From NCBI GenBank assembly GCA_008360955.1, contig LUCM01009331.1, positions 7,130 through 71,129 of the forward strand: DNA of 64,000 nt, written 5' to 3'. The notes under the pieces are model-generated. The model saw nothing but the letters and a program-made list of their open reading frames with translations. It ran no database searches and had not been told where the DNA came from. Within the stretch, counting starts at the first letter, position 1; every line of letters starts with the position of its first letter. Shown piece after piece: positions 1 to 12,165 of this stretch. Source of the DNA: Fasciolopsis buskii. Lineage: Eukaryota; Platyhelminthes; Trematoda; Plagiorchiida; Fasciolidae. A program made the position numbers and the translations under genes.

Positions 1-240
1 TACATGTTTTTGTTTTCTTGAAATTTTGTTTGTTCGCACACACTAGACGACTTTAACGCAAACTGTTTTGAGGCTTGCGTGACCCGCCCACTTTTTTCTC
101 TGCTCCGGTTTTGGGCCTAGGTGGTTGCATATTTGTTTTTGCTCCCGCACTTCGATTGAATTAATAAATTGTTGTCACAGAATTTAGGAATCAAATAGTT
201 TGGTTTTGGGATTCTACCGTGGCTGCAAGCTGCTCAACGG
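1..240. other. Unassigned flank upstream of a LINE relic
   Basis: I see no open frame, splice-flanked exon or structured repeat here. It may be the 5' part of the LINE relic that becomes readable just downstream, but I cannot recognise any domain in it. Confidence 0.3.
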
Positions 241-1290
241 ATGTTCACACACACACAGCACAGTTTCGTCAAGCACTTGTCGCCCCTGACAATTATCTGG
301 ATGTTTCTTGATGAAACAACTCGCCACTCGTGTGAAGGCACGGCTACCGAGTTCAGTTACTTAGACGGTAGCAAAGCCTTCAACTCCGTAGTTCATATTC
401 TGCTGGACCATAGATTGCTATCTCTCGGTGCAACCGGGGCAGTCGAGCAGTAAGTGGGGCAATTTTTCAGGGAATGTAGCCTTGCAGTTGTTGTGGTTAA
501 CTACGATTCCGAAACAGGGGTTCTCAATTGCGGAGTAGTTCGGGGCTCTGTTTGTGAACCTCTTTTGTTTCTTTTATCTTTGTGGCGATTGGTGCCGGAG
601 CTGGCTAATCCGTATTTCACCTATGCAGATGATGTCAGGTTGGTGCCAGAGGAAATATGCTAAGACGGTCGGCCCCCCGGGATCTACCGCTAAATCCTGA
701 CGAACGAATGCTGCTGACCACAAGCGTGGGCTACTTCAACGATGCACTCATGGCTTTCGTACCATAAGTCAGGGGATTGGGGTTTATCATCAGCGACTTG
801 GTCAGCGTCAAGTGGCAGACAGGAGGGTCCGAATGTTACTGGCCGGACTTAGTGTTGTAATATTTTGCAGTCAAAAGGAGGCGTTTCTCCCTATGTGCAA
901 ATAGATAATGCTTTCTCTGCTCGAGTGCCATTTGCAATCTTGGACCCGATACTGCCGCAAAATTATGGATTCTACAGAGAGAGTCTAATGCCTAGTAGCG
1001 AGAATAGGGGAGAAGGACTTTTGCGGAGACTTCAGGTCCTGGGACTCTGCTCGATGGAGCGCGGACAAAACAGGAGAGGCTTGATAGAAGCACTTAGGAG
1101 TGTGAAGCGGCTAACGGATATACATGCTAACAACCCCTTTGAGTTTTCTGCCTTATGTGGCACAATGGGGCAAAGTCTGATTCTTCAAGGGGTCATTTTC
1201 GGCTGGGATTGAGAAATCGGCGTTTACGAACCAGGTTTTGCCATTCCAGAACAGACTACCGGACAGTGTTGTCCGGTGAATTTCAGTGTA
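241..1290 (+). mobile_element. Decayed CR1-like non-LTR retrotransposon, RT to C-terminus
   Basis: Three consecutive plus-strand frames, at 241-453, 454-663 and 865-1212, read in order as the reverse transcriptase and C-terminal part of a CR1-type LINE. The first contains YLDGSKAFNSV, the RT block A normally written FLDFSKAFDSV, followed by a RLLSLGATG segment. The second holds FTYADDVRLVPEE, the catalytic YADD block. The third has LQVLGLCSMERGQNRRGLIEA, like the RRLRGDLIE motif near the CR1 C-terminus. Stop codons and frame changes separate the pieces, so the copy is dead. The LINE assignment is strong. The clade is inferred from motif wording only. Confidence 0.75.
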
Positions 1291-2546
1291 GGCTCTTGCA
1301 AGGATTATAAATCTTTGCTGGGAAACAGTATTTTCGGATTTAGGAACATGAAGGGTGTCGGAGCAACTTCTTTGTATTTTCCGCAATGTGTTTGCGTACA
1401 TTTTAAAGCTATGACTATGTATGGGCGTGTTACTGCTGCAAGTACTATGTATTTCAGAAAACGAAGAAATAAAGGTTCTCCGCAGTGTTGAAAGCAAAGA
1501 AAACTTGTCCACATTACGCCAATCTGGAGGCGCGTTTGACACATGCGGCCACGTAGTGTAACCATTTAGTGGGTTTTATATAGTCTACCTCACTAAGCTC
1601 CGGCTCACGAGATCTCCTTTTTCCTGCCTTGAAGGTCCCACTATTTTTACCCTCCTGAAGTGCACCGGACACGCAAACACTGGCACATTCTGTCTTGTGC
1701 AAATTGACCGGAGCTGAATTGATTTCAAGGTCAATAAGTCACTGGCTGACGTCATTTTGAAACAATACTTTGTTTCCGTCGTAACTTTTATTGCATGGCG
1801 TTCGTTGAAAGGCCAGGATAAGATAGTGTTATTGTGCGTTTCAATTTTTTCGTAGTAAAGGAATTTGGTAAGCTCTAAAAAAGGGGTTTGCACGAACCAA
1901 CTTTAAGATTTTACGATATGTACAAAACAGAGAATGGCAGAAGGAACAAATAGTTCATAGTAATCCCGTACACTCCATTTGCTGTTTAATGACCTTATTT
2001 ATAATGCTTAATAAAAAGGTCTGTTGAATCATTTTGATGAATTGGGCCTCCTTTAATGTCCAAAATTGTTTACGAAATTGGAACAAAGGCGCCAATTCAG
2101 GGCTGATTCAGTGGTCATAGTATGATTACTTCTGATTATTCCGCATTTCACCAAAGCTTTTTGTCACTCATTATCGAAGACTGTAAAAATAATATTTTTC
2201 ACTTTCAACTACGTAGCTGGCATGCCAACTTAGCAAGAGTACCCCCCCCAGTCAGTACAAACGCCCCAAGACGACGCCCCATGGACCCCAAAACCGACCC
2301 GAAAACAGGCTTTTTGCAACAACCGGAGGCCGTTTGGGGGACTGTCTTGCAAAAGCGTCGACAGACACCCCGGAATGCATTTGCAAAATTTCCCATCATA
2401 ACTTCTCAGTAAAATCTTAAAAATCCTGATATAGACGCCCAAACAAAGCAATTTGCACTACGCGCATCTTATATCTGAATGCCGGTTGGGGATGCACATA
2501 TTCTGCCTGCGTCGATCTGTATACCCCACTGTCTTTTCCTAACGCA
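1291..2546. other. No gene recognised
   Basis: Short overlapping frames occur on both strands (for example 1153-1542 minus and 2205-2451 minus) but none shows a domain or convincing splice sites. A stretch at about 2245-2265 resembles one at about 3567-3590 in the same orientation, so part of this belongs to the repeat complex that includes the fold-back at 2547-3555. Confidence 0.4.
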
Positions 2547-2773
2547 ACTGTAGCGGAACATGGACTTTTTCCTGTGGACAGCCGTTTTCACCGAATGTTG
2601 ACCACCAAGCCCGATCGCCAATTGTGCGTTGTTCACGCACGCTCCGCTCGCACTCTCCTGTCAAAATATACTCAACCTGCTGCCGCTTCTGACTGTGTTT
2701 TTCTTGTACCGTTCAAGTGTCAAGGTTGCTAATATTGCGATTGTACGGAGCCGAGTCAGAGTGACGTACGAGT
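2547..2773 (+). repeat. Left arm of a 1-kb fold-back repeat
   Basis: This stretch is the reverse complement of 3329-3555 with only a few mismatches and a small indel at the outer end. For example GTACGGAGCCGAGTCAGAGT near 2742-2761 returns inverted near 3341-3360. The two arms enclose about 555 bp. The same translated frame therefore appears on both strands, at 2629 plus and 3473 minus, which reflects the repeat and not two genes. Confidence 0.9.
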
Positions 2774-3328
2774 GGTCACAAAGTTTAAGGAAAAGTATAA
2801 AGCAATACAAGATTTGCGTCAGGACAATTCGTTCTACACAACGGTCCGCAGTAAAACAAAAGGAAACCAGCGTGGATGTCTGGAAATACATTGAAATATT
2901 AAGTCGACAATGTACACCAAATTCTGTGCGGCTGCGTAGATTGGTTTAGTCCGTTGACGAATGAGCAGTCGGCTGCAATTCTTCCACATCCTGAAATGAA
3001 AGGAAATTATGAATTAAATTATTGCATTCAGATACGTATAATTAATCCTTTGTTCGTTTAACACATGTGCAATTGGGCTAACGATAACATTACTCCCTCA
3101 CATGTATTTATCTAGTAAGGTGCAAGTAAGCAAGAAATAGGCAATTATCCGACGGATAACAAAGTTGCACCTATAAATGCAAGATAAAGTGCATATGCAA
3201 TCATCACATGGTGAGAGAGTACATTGTTCACCATGAACCAATGTCTCACACCGTCAGACTAATATGTTGAACCGATTGTCCCAACGCGAATCTCGTATTA
3301 CGTTTGTCAGCCCATAGCCTTTTTAACG

Positions 3329-3555
3329 ACTCATACGTCACTCTGACTCGGCTCCGTACAATCGCAATATTAGCAACCTTGACACTTGAACGGTACAAGA
3401 AAAACACAGTCAGAAGCGGCAGCAGGTTAAGTATATTTTGACAGGAGCGTGCGAGCGGAGCGTGCGTGAACAACGCACAATTGGCGATCGCGCTTGGTGA
3501 TCAACATTGGGTGAAAACAGAATTCCAGAGGAAAAAATCCATGTTTTGCTACAAA
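3329..3555 (-). repeat. Right arm of a 1-kb fold-back repeat
   Basis: Inverted partner of 2547-2773. Identity is about 97 percent over the well-aligned core by eye. No transposase frame is visible in the loop between the arms, so this looks like a non-autonomous fold-back element or an inverted duplication. No target-site duplication was recognised. Confidence 0.9.
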
Positions 3556-4370
3556 TACTGCACACCCGCAGTCAGCACAAATGCCTCCAAAAGCCCTGAA
3601 ATAGTCCCGGAGCATGCTACCAAAAGATCCCGAATCCTTCCCAAAATTTTTCTGCAGATGTTTCAATTCTGAAAAAACAAAGAGGTACGATAATAATACC
3701 CTATAATATTGACGGAGTATGATCACGGTGGCAATATAAATTGATAGTAGAAAACGTGAATACAGACATGAAGCAAGGTAAATATGCTTGTCAAATTGAC
3801 AGATAAATATCATATTTTTTCGTTTATCCCAGGTCTTAATGAAGGTCACTTTAAAAGCACCTAAAAGATAACTCACCGTTGCAAATGGACTTTAAACATC
3901 AATGATTCGAGCTTCTGAGGTCGCCTTGAGCGGAATAAATGCAACGTTGGACATACCGCGTAATCTTTTCTCACATTGAGTGTAAGGTGGCTCTTGGGTA
4001 GTCTATATGGCAACACAAAGGTGAGCTTACCTAGTATCAACGCGCACACTTTCATGCCAGACAAAGCCGATTTCCACCGGGCGCCTTCCATACTCAGCTG
4101 ACCCAGGACGGATGCTGTCATTAACTGAGGCATGACATCCCGAGTTCCTTCCCTGAATGTTGATGTCCGGACGTTCGCGAGAAAGTTGGCCTTAAAAATT
4201 AATATATTCTTAAGTGCATCTTACTACACGGTCGTAATTTGGGTTCTGGTTGCCTTCACTGATAAATGCATTCGCATTGGCGTTTGACGCATGACAGAAA
4301 TTACGGATATTGTAAGGCCCAAGTCTGTTTACAGCAAAAGGTTAATCCCTAAGTATAACTGACCTTTACC
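3556..4370. other. No gene recognised
   Basis: An open frame of 149 codons at 3427-3876 minus runs out of the fold-back arm and has no recognisable domain. Nothing else is supportable. Confidence 0.4.
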
Positions 4371-4375
4371 GTTCA

Positions 4376-4877
4376 TGCCACTGCTTTGTGTTTGGACCAG
4401 GATTTCTGTGTTGGGAGCTCAAATACTCTGTCACTATAAGAAAGCTCTAATTTATGGTTGTCCTGTGCCGGATCATTCAACCAGGAATCGATTGTGTCGC
4501 TAGTTGATGCGGCAACGTCCTCATTTTCGTTCTCTATTTCTTCGTCAGTACAGTCAATTAGTGACACAAAACTGGTTCACCCGTAAAAACTTCCCCAATT
4601 ATCTGGCGCTTCGTTTGCATATACCCCACTTGCTCCCATCAGATCTCCAGAGCTTGCGCCTGAGTCAGGAGACGTTATATCATCGCTTATTTATTGTAAG
4701 CAACGAAAAGCTTAAGAACCCACCACATAGATCTCTGGCCCATTGTTCATAGTCTGGGGGATGCAATGGTTCTACTTGGGCACGAGCAACCCTCAGCACT
4801 CCCTTTCTTCGTCTCCAAATCGATGTTCTGGAGTGACCACCTACATAAACCCTACCTGGATCTATTCGTCGACTCAT
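4376..4877 (-). pseudogene. Possible 3' coding exons of an unidentified minus-strand gene
   Basis: Two minus-strand pieces look coding. The upstream one (about 4877 to 4730) ends PDYEQWARDLCG at a possible GTGGGT donor. A good acceptor, CTCCTGACTCAG, then opens a frame reading ASSGDLMGASGVYANEAPDN and on to NWGSFYG. The splice phase fits: one base plus two bases make a glycine codon. That frame meets a TGA and then continues open for about 70 more codons of acidic, hydrophilic sequence (SLIDCTDEEIENENED and later DTIDSWLNDPAQDNHKLEL) before a final TGA. An alternative frame in the upstream piece (SLQNIDLETKKGSAEG) is equally plausible. I do not recognise the protein. It may be a real C-terminus, a pseudogene or chance. 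Confidence 0.3.
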
Positions 4878-4899
4878 TTCTTAGCGTACTATTTATAAC

Positions 4900-6600
4900 A
4901 AAATTCCTAGACAGCGGGACTTTACATGAAAATTGACTTTGTGCATTCTTTACATGGACACAAGGAAAAAAACATGAACTCCAGAAACAGAAACAACAGA
5001 GGAAAAAGGGTTAGGCAATGATGTCCAGGAAACCACATTAAACATGAATCTTATAGGCGAGTTATGCAATTGTGTCACTAATAAACATTGCTCTCTTATC
5101 TAAGTAATTTCCGTGAACCAGCAAAGGTCATTTGCAAGTAAACCATCCAGGAGATGCACAATAATGTATATCAGTAACAGGTTAGTTATCCGATTGCAAG
5201 AGCGTAATGAAGCACTCAATGGTGAAAGTAATTTTTGAGCATAAACTTGGCTCAAATCTCACACTGATGTTCAAATAAATGCTTTGGTTCACAAGATATC
5301 TTGTAACACAAAAAACACGTTTTCACACAGTCACTAATGAAACCCACTTATCTATTTAATATAAAGTAACGAAAACCATGCCCACAACAACGGAACCCAT
5401 ATGCAGCAGGAGATCACCGGCCAGCTACGAAACTAAATGACCTTCATAATTAGACCTCATTAAGACTAGCTAGGGAAGTGGAGGCCTTTCTTCGTAAATT
5501 CTATAAACTTTGTGAAAAAGTCTTCAACCATTTTACGCAGCTTGTTGTCCACATTTCTCAACATTAACAACTGCGGTGCTTAAAATAGGAAATCATTAAT
5601 ATTTTGTGTTTCAGTTTTAGGAGAAAAGCAAAACTGGAAACGCTCAACTTAAGATTTTTCCCGTAAAATTACCAAAACATCCCATGATAGAATGGTAATT
5701 TGAAAAGCGGTCTCTAGAGCACCGTTTTGCGGACATTTTAGAGCCCATGTGCTGACTGGGGCGAGATGACTATACTATTCCACATCAAAACGTCATAGAT
5801 GTCAACTCCGACGGCCTTTCCACGGTTCTGTTTAACAATGGAGAAATAGAATTGGATAGAAGACTGCAGGTTTTGTTCTCAAAGCTCTAGATCGTGAAGT
5901 TCTCCGACTAGCTGGTACTCTGAGATAGCCACTTCTTGTGAGATGAGTCACTTGTTTTCTTAACCTTCATTATAGATTGTACAACTGCGTTAACTATGGG
6001 GGCATTAGGAAAAGTTTGAGAGCGTGAAGGTTTCTTTCGTTAGTCATCCTTCACAGGTTATACAAGGCAAATAATGGATAAGTTCGAGGGAAACAGACTA
6101 CATTTCGTGCTAGTCGTGAATGCGCCCATCAAACCTTGCCTTTTGATATGCTTTAGATCATATTTTACTTGGTAGCTTTAAGTACACAGCTCCATTGCTC
6201 TAAAAATAAAGTGGTGGTGTGAAAAGCAAAATAATAGGTCACCGCAGCGAAGGTGAAAGTAGTGCATAAGGAAATAAAAATGAGAAACTGGGGTTAACTC
6301 ACGAAGCTGACAGTTTTGTTTGATAATTAATGATTTGGACTCCTTTTTCTTAGTCGGTTCTCGGCCCGGGCCTGAACGAACTGAAAGTCTTTTGAAAGAA
6401 GCTTCTAAAATTGTGACTTTTAAAGTCAAAGATTGCAAAACACGGTAGAACATGAGCCACACATAAAAACACAGCAGATAGTCAAAAGGCCCTTGTAGAA
6501 TGAAATATGTCGTGCTGCTTATTGTATTATATGTGCAACGGAACGTATATTAAAATGTCGGTGTCGTCAATGGGATTGTCGAATCAAGTGACATTCGGCC
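4900..6600. other. No gene recognised
   Basis: This AT-rich stretch is stop-dense on both strands apart from a 94-codon minus frame at 6178-6462 that shows no domain. I see no repeat structure. Confidence 0.4.
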
Positions 6601-7545
6601 ACATAAGGAGACATTATAAGTGCTTACAGTTTTCCAAAGGCCAGTTATCACCGTGTTTTTGGACATTCGAGCAGCCTTTGACTTCTTTGATTGAGTTGCA
6701 TTTTAATACTGGTTGTTGAGAAGTGAAGAGCCTGATAACTGTATATCCGCCCTAAAAATATTATGCCGCCCTAATTCGGGTGAAGTTAGGGTTTGTGACT
6801 ATCTTTCGCCCCCCTTCGTCCACTCCAGAGAAGTATGGCATGACTGCCCTACATCCTCACTTCTACTCAACTTTGTCATAGAGGATTTTCTACGGAACGC
6901 TTTATTCGGTCGCTCAAACTACGAACTTGAACTCCTCCCATAAAATACAGTTTTCACTAAAGGGCTGCCGACGGTGTCACATTGTTGAGCATTGATGGAA
7001 GGCAGTTCGGCGCGCATTAGGCCGCTTGACGATAGCGGTCTCTAGGTACGATATATGGTTTGCACCTTCAGATCTCAAGGTAATTGCTCAAGATTGCCTG
7101 CACACCCTTTAAGTTGATCGGTTGGAGATGGTCAATAGCTTTAATTACCTCGGGAGCCTGATCACACCTAGCGAAGGTGTTGGAGAGGAGGTCACACCAC
7201 GAACTGCAGACGACAGAACAGCTTTCGTAAACCTGCATCACTTGCAGCCATTATATCCGGATTTCTTTCATCGGAGTGGTATAACGTGCCACAGTTTGTG
7301 TTATTCTTTACTGTTGTGAGACCTGAGTTCTTCTAGCTGAGGATTCCAGAAGACGTATTGCTTTCCCTATCAACAACTCTGAAACATTGTTTTTGTCAAA
7401 TTGGGATATCGGGTAAGCGATGACGAGATGGTTCGCCATGTGTTGGGTGCAGGCAATCGTTCCCTGACTAAGGTAATCGCTGTCCGTAATATTCAGTGGT
7501 TTAGACGAGCACTGTATATGCTTGATCATCATCTAGTTTTTGTGC
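6600..7545 (+). mobile_element. Decayed RTE-like LINE, RT thumb and C-terminal part
   Basis: The frame at 6713-6943 contains LSPPFVHSREV followed by LLNFVIEDFLRNALFG, the region that in RTE-like reverse transcriptases reads as a short VRQGCP-type block and then LFNFVIDEIL. The frame at 7122-7319 contains VNSFNYLGSLITPSEG, the YLGS block. The next frame reads RPEFF/LAEDSRRR-like text matching the CETW...RAEDIRRL region. At least two frame changes break it, and the catalytic YADD block is not readable. It is a 5'-truncated relic. Confidence 0.65.
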
Positions 7546-7946
7546 TCATTTTGCATATGCTGATGTAGGCTGGAAAAACAACTTGGCGGCTAAGCAATGA
7601 CTTAGCTTAGGAGAATGAATAAGTTATTTCGAATTTTCTCTTCATTTGGTGCTTTTTGCCTTACTAGTTGGGGTGCAAGAGATGAGGACTGTTAATGGTT
7701 AGAGCTGCCAAGCGTTATGGCTCGAAACCTAAGGCAACGGTGCAGTTGCCATATAGCCTGTCCGCTGATCTCATTCCCGTGGAAATATGCCAAAAACGAC
7801 AAAAACAGAATATTTCCAGTGAAGATGCGTAAAATCAGTTGTTTTGTCTTTGTTATTTTATTTTCTACATTTTAAACACTTTCCGTAAAATAATTCTTAA
7901 TGTTTTTACGTCGGCATCTTGAATGTTTCCTGGCCAGCTTTTAATG

Positions 7947-8135
7947 GCCTACGGTGGCCAAACGGATAAGATCGTGGCGTCTGAACGTGAAGGTCGTGGG
8001 TTCGAATCCTCCCACAACTGGTCAACCTCTCCACTTAGCAGTCCTCTGCTGGCCGTGGCCCCTTCCTGGAAATTGTGTTACATTTTTGTTTCATTAACAT
8101 AGAAAGCAAAAAATAAAAAATGAAGAGGTATATAT
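7947..8135 (+). repeat. tRNA-derived SINE, family 1, copy 1
   Basis: A tRNA-like head with an A-box-like TGGCCAAACGG and a perfect B box GGTTCGAATCC at 7999-8009 is followed by a non-tRNA body (CACTTAGCAGTCCTCTGCTGG) and an A-rich tail. The same head-body order recurs at 19671-19850, including the body words CAGCAG/CCCTCTG and TTTCATTAA. The sequence does not form a tRNA acceptor stem, so a SINE is favoured over a tRNA gene. Confidence 0.7.
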
Positions 8136-8728
8136 TACGACAGTAAAACAAGAATTCCGTAGAAGCACGATCAGTTTGAAGAAGCAAATTGCGATTATCA
8201 AAGTGAATAACATTTTTTAGAATTCTTTCATACAATCACTGAGAAGCTCAGCAGAAAATCATGCCATTTCCTTTACCGAATTTCTCGCACAATACATTTT
8301 GTAGGAATTCAAGGGTATGTTAGGTTTTTTAAATGCTTCTGGCCACCAGGAAAAACGGCAACCGCCAATGCACAGCATTTATCCAGTAACTGCCAAGATT
8401 CACAGAAAAATGGCACAGAACTCACTTGTCAGGTTAAAGTTGTCGTTTGTGCAAGCGTTTCTTGCCTTTCTCCACCACCCGAATGATGTACGAATACGGT
8501 TTGGCTATCAACAAATTATCCGTGCTAAAGACTTTATTTTATCAACTATCAATTGCCCGAAGTTTACATTTTGAATTATGACCAGCTGCAACATTAAACA
8601 ACCTACAGTATGGCCAGTGAGACACGATAGACTACATAAAGCAACTGACTGATTAAGTTGATAAAAGAAGGCTCTTTTCATTACTGAACCATCTACGAGG
8701 CAGCGCCAGAAGTGCAGGTCTAAATCAC
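8136..8728. other. No gene recognised
   Basis: An 85-codon plus frame at 8317-8574 lacks recognisable motifs. Nothing else is supported. Confidence 0.4.
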
Positions 8729-8962
8729 CTACGGGTATTTTGTATTAAGTTCACTTGCTATATGGGGAATCTGAATTCTGTGACAGTAAGAAGGACTGAG
8801 CAATTCAAAAGTGGAAGTTTGCATGCTTGATATATTTCTCATTTTATGAATGAAATTGTATTCGTAGAAAATTAATCCAGTTCTCCGAAGCTGAAACTTT
8901 GTGGTCCAGAATTTTGCCAGTGTCTTTGAGGCCTTAAGATCAATTTCGGTAGAAAGTCTCAA
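8729..8962 (-). other. Unidentified minus-strand open segment, possible exon
   Basis: The minus frame includes LKASKTLAKFWTTKFQLRR and ends SELNTKYP. It runs straight into a CCC|GTAGGTGA donor-like site. It lies on the same strand as, and about 4 kb downstream of, the candidate exons at 12.8-14.4 kb, but a LINE sits between them. I do not recognise the sequence. It is noted because of its composition and the donor, with low confidence. Confidence 0.2.
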
Positions 8963-9131
8963 ACATGAATAAACTTTTGCAAGCGTTTGGCTGCCCGATA
9001 GGCAGGTAAGACCTGCGTTCTTGTTTCAGAATATCTCATTTATGTTTCGATGGAACCCCTTGGAAAATAAACTATGGGTTGCTCACTTTTCCCCAGAACT
9101 GCATCAGAACATGGGTGAGGGGCAGTTGTGA

Positions 9132-12100
9132 TTGTGTCATCCTATTTTGTTATTTTGTTGTTGGATATTTGGTTCGATCATGTTCTCCGCTCGACGCTAC
9201 AATCGCTCGGAATTACTTTTGTTCAAAGACCCTACCGTTTCTCCACATATATGGGAATCCTGTGTTTCTGCACCTCAACAAGCTTCTAATCGATCCAGAA
9301 GGGGCACTCCTGCTGGCTGGCAGGCAGCCCTCAAATGCACCATTCCAGCCAAGATGTCCATTCCTACTTCGTTGAGTACAAACGTCCGCTCTCCATTTAC
9401 AAAAACGTCGGATCTAGCCCTCGCACTTCAATCACCGATCCATGTTCATACGTGTGTCATCTGCATACAAGAATCCTGGCTGAACCCGGATATCGCTGAT
9501 TCGATCGTGTTGATAAACAGCTTCAGACTCCATCGGCAGGACAGAGTTTCGGACAAGAAGAACACTGGAGGCGGTGTGACAACATACATAAACTGCTTCT
9601 GGTCTGGCAAGTCCGAAGTTGTTTATAAGTACTCGCTACACGGGACTGACTGTCTCGTGATATAGTGTCATCCCAGGTTTTCTCATCATAACAGCACTAT
9701 TATAGCGAATTTATGCGTTGCCCCTTTTGGCTCGCAATAAAATATTGCATCTTTTTTCGAATCTTTTCTAGTGTTTACTGTTCCTCTTTTTGAGGATAAT
9801 CTGTATGTTATTGTGGGCGATTTTAATCATGCATCCACCTTACCACTTACTGTGTTTGATTTGACTGACCTCCGCGTTTCTCCCACCAGAGATGGTTCCA
9901 TTTTAGGTAGAGTTGAAACCAACCACTCCGATTTATTTTTCCCGGAAGTGCGTGCTCCAATTTGAAGTAGCGATCATTGTTTGCCTCTGTTAAGGCTCGA
10001 GATATACTGTAGGTCAGCGTTCCAGTCCTTTAGGCGAACAAATCGAATCTCAGTTCGCCTCCATAATTTTTCACATAACAACATTATTCTTCTGTAGAAA
10101 TCCCTTTCACTTGCATCTGCGTGTTTTTCTTTTGAAGTCCTGCTCAATGGTAATGTCAAAATGTTACAGAGACAGTCACCGCAATCTTCGATATCTTCTG
10201 TCCCTCAGAAGCACTGTTTGTCTCAAATGACCGTATCTTTACTCAGAAATTTAAATCTCTAAGAAAACGCAAACAGCACTTCTAATATCTCGTAATAAAT
10301 CAAGCGTGCAGTGTATTTCTACCCTGGTAGACGCTGAAATAAAACGCATCGACACTACATCCACCAGCTAACACTTGACTGGTAAAGGAAATCGACTCCT
10401 ATGGCAAGGCATTCGACTGTTGCATGGGAAGAAAAATAAATGCGGAATTTTCTGCGGATGTCGATAACATCAATCGTGCTTTCATCCATCCTTCCACTTA
10501 TAACCCAGTCATACTTTGTCAGATTGATGATATGACAGCTGCGAGTTTATCTAGAGGAGAGGTGCTCGACCTTATCCGCACCACTAAAATTACCTGATAA
10601 TCTGTCCTCAGCTCTTTTAGGGCATGTTGGCGTGGCTCTGACCGATGCATTTACTCCTCTAGTTGACTCGTCACTAAGCTCTTCTGTCTCTGACTGTTGG
10701 AAACCCGTCACTATTATTCCCATCCAAAACCTACCAGTTCTACAGCTTTGGCAAGACGATTTCAGCCCATCGCCTTAACGTCTCCTGGTCTTAAACTGAC
10801 GGAGCGTGCTATACTTAAGCGCCTGCGTTCTTCTGTATTATCCTGACGCACTTTGTCAGTTTGCCTATAAATCTAACAGGTCCACGTTGGATGCTGTCGC
10901 CTCCCTCATTCACATTTGTAAGTCCTTATACGCATCAGCGAAATCTGTGCTTCGCGCCTTCCTGGACTATTCGTTGGCATTTAACTCGGTCCCACAGTCT
11001 CTTCTACTCCGAAAACTGAAAACATTTGGTTGTCTCACGTCTTCATTAGCATGGCTATCTGGTTACTTTACTAGCCAAACCCATTGCACACGAATGGACA
11101 GTAAAGTTTCGAAACCGTTGATCAACAGCTCAGGAATGCTACAGGGTGCTGTTCTTTCACCGTTTCTTCTCTCTACTTACATCAACGACTTATCAACTGG
11201 CTCTCCTTCTCATCTGTTTAAGTATACTCATGATGTTACCCTCTCGCAAGCCGTTTCGGACAACGACGATTTTCAAACTTTTTCCAAAAACCTATCTCCT
11301 GTTTATGATTTCTCTGCACGAACTGGTTTAAATTTCAACACATCTAAATATTTCGAATTTCTGTTCTCTCTCTCGGTCGGCCTATCGATCCGAAACGTCT
11401 TCCATCAACTCAAAAACACCTTAACCAGGGTTGATTCTGTGAAATATTTAGGAGTTACTTTCGATAAAAATCAAATGTGGACTACTCACATTTCTACCTT
11501 TTTAAAGAATCTCCGACAGTTGTCATTTCAAATCAGGAAGCTTTGGGACTACAAGGTGAAACAAAGCACCATCTACCGTTTTGTATACCAATGTGTTTTT
11601 TCCCGTCCTTTTTTACTGTTCTCTTGTTATATTTCCAAGTTTAATTATAAAATACTCTAAAATTTTTCACCGGGGACTGTCAGTTATTAGCCGGGCGTCC
11701 TTCATACCACTAGCTGAATTATCCCTCAATCTATGTGATCAACACTTATCGGCATGTGGGAACTTTACTCACAAAATTCTTTCTGACACCATGCATCCTC
11801 TGCACACTAATCTTTCAAAGTGCCTCTCTCATATTTCAACACGATTTGATTTTCGGTCCATACCCCCCAGAAACAATATTCATAGGAACTCCGCGGTCCC
11901 ATATTTAGCACGAATTTTGACAAACCGTGACTGGGTTTCAGGCTAATTCCTGAGCAGACTCCCCTAATGTCATATGATTATTCCTGAATGAGTGCTTCTA
12001 TATTCTTTACGAGGCGGTGATTGTAGATTTTTCATTATTTTATTTATTAATTTCGTTTTCCCCCTAACTTATTTGTTAAACTCACAGTTTTTGACTGAAA

Positions 12101-12165
12101 TGCGGCACTATTTATTGTACGCAAAAGTTTATACAATACAATACAATAATATACAATATAAAATC
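9132..12165 (+). mobile_element. Nearly full jockey/CR1-like LINE with broken frames
   Basis: This reads 5' to 3' as an apurinic-type endonuclease followed by reverse transcriptase. The endonuclease is split between 9132-9665 (CIQESWLNPDIADSI, then a GGGV block) and 9771-9965 (YVIVGDFNHAS), with the catalytic SDHC at 9968-9979 after an in-frame stop. The RT frame at 10806-11660 has LDYSLAFNSVPQSLLLRKL (block A), GAVLSPFLLSTYINDL, and VKYLGVTFD. The C-terminal part overlaps at 11581-11946 and ends LARILTNRDW. The copy finishes in an (ACAAT)n-type tail at about 12131-12165. The catalytic YADD box is YTHD, and several stops interrupt the frames, so it cannot be autonomous. Confidence 0.85.

Noticed and set aside
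7999..8009. Perfect tRNA B box, considered as a tRNA gene
   Set aside because: No cloverleaf acceptor stem can be formed, and a second copy with the same non-tRNA body exists, so it is a SINE.
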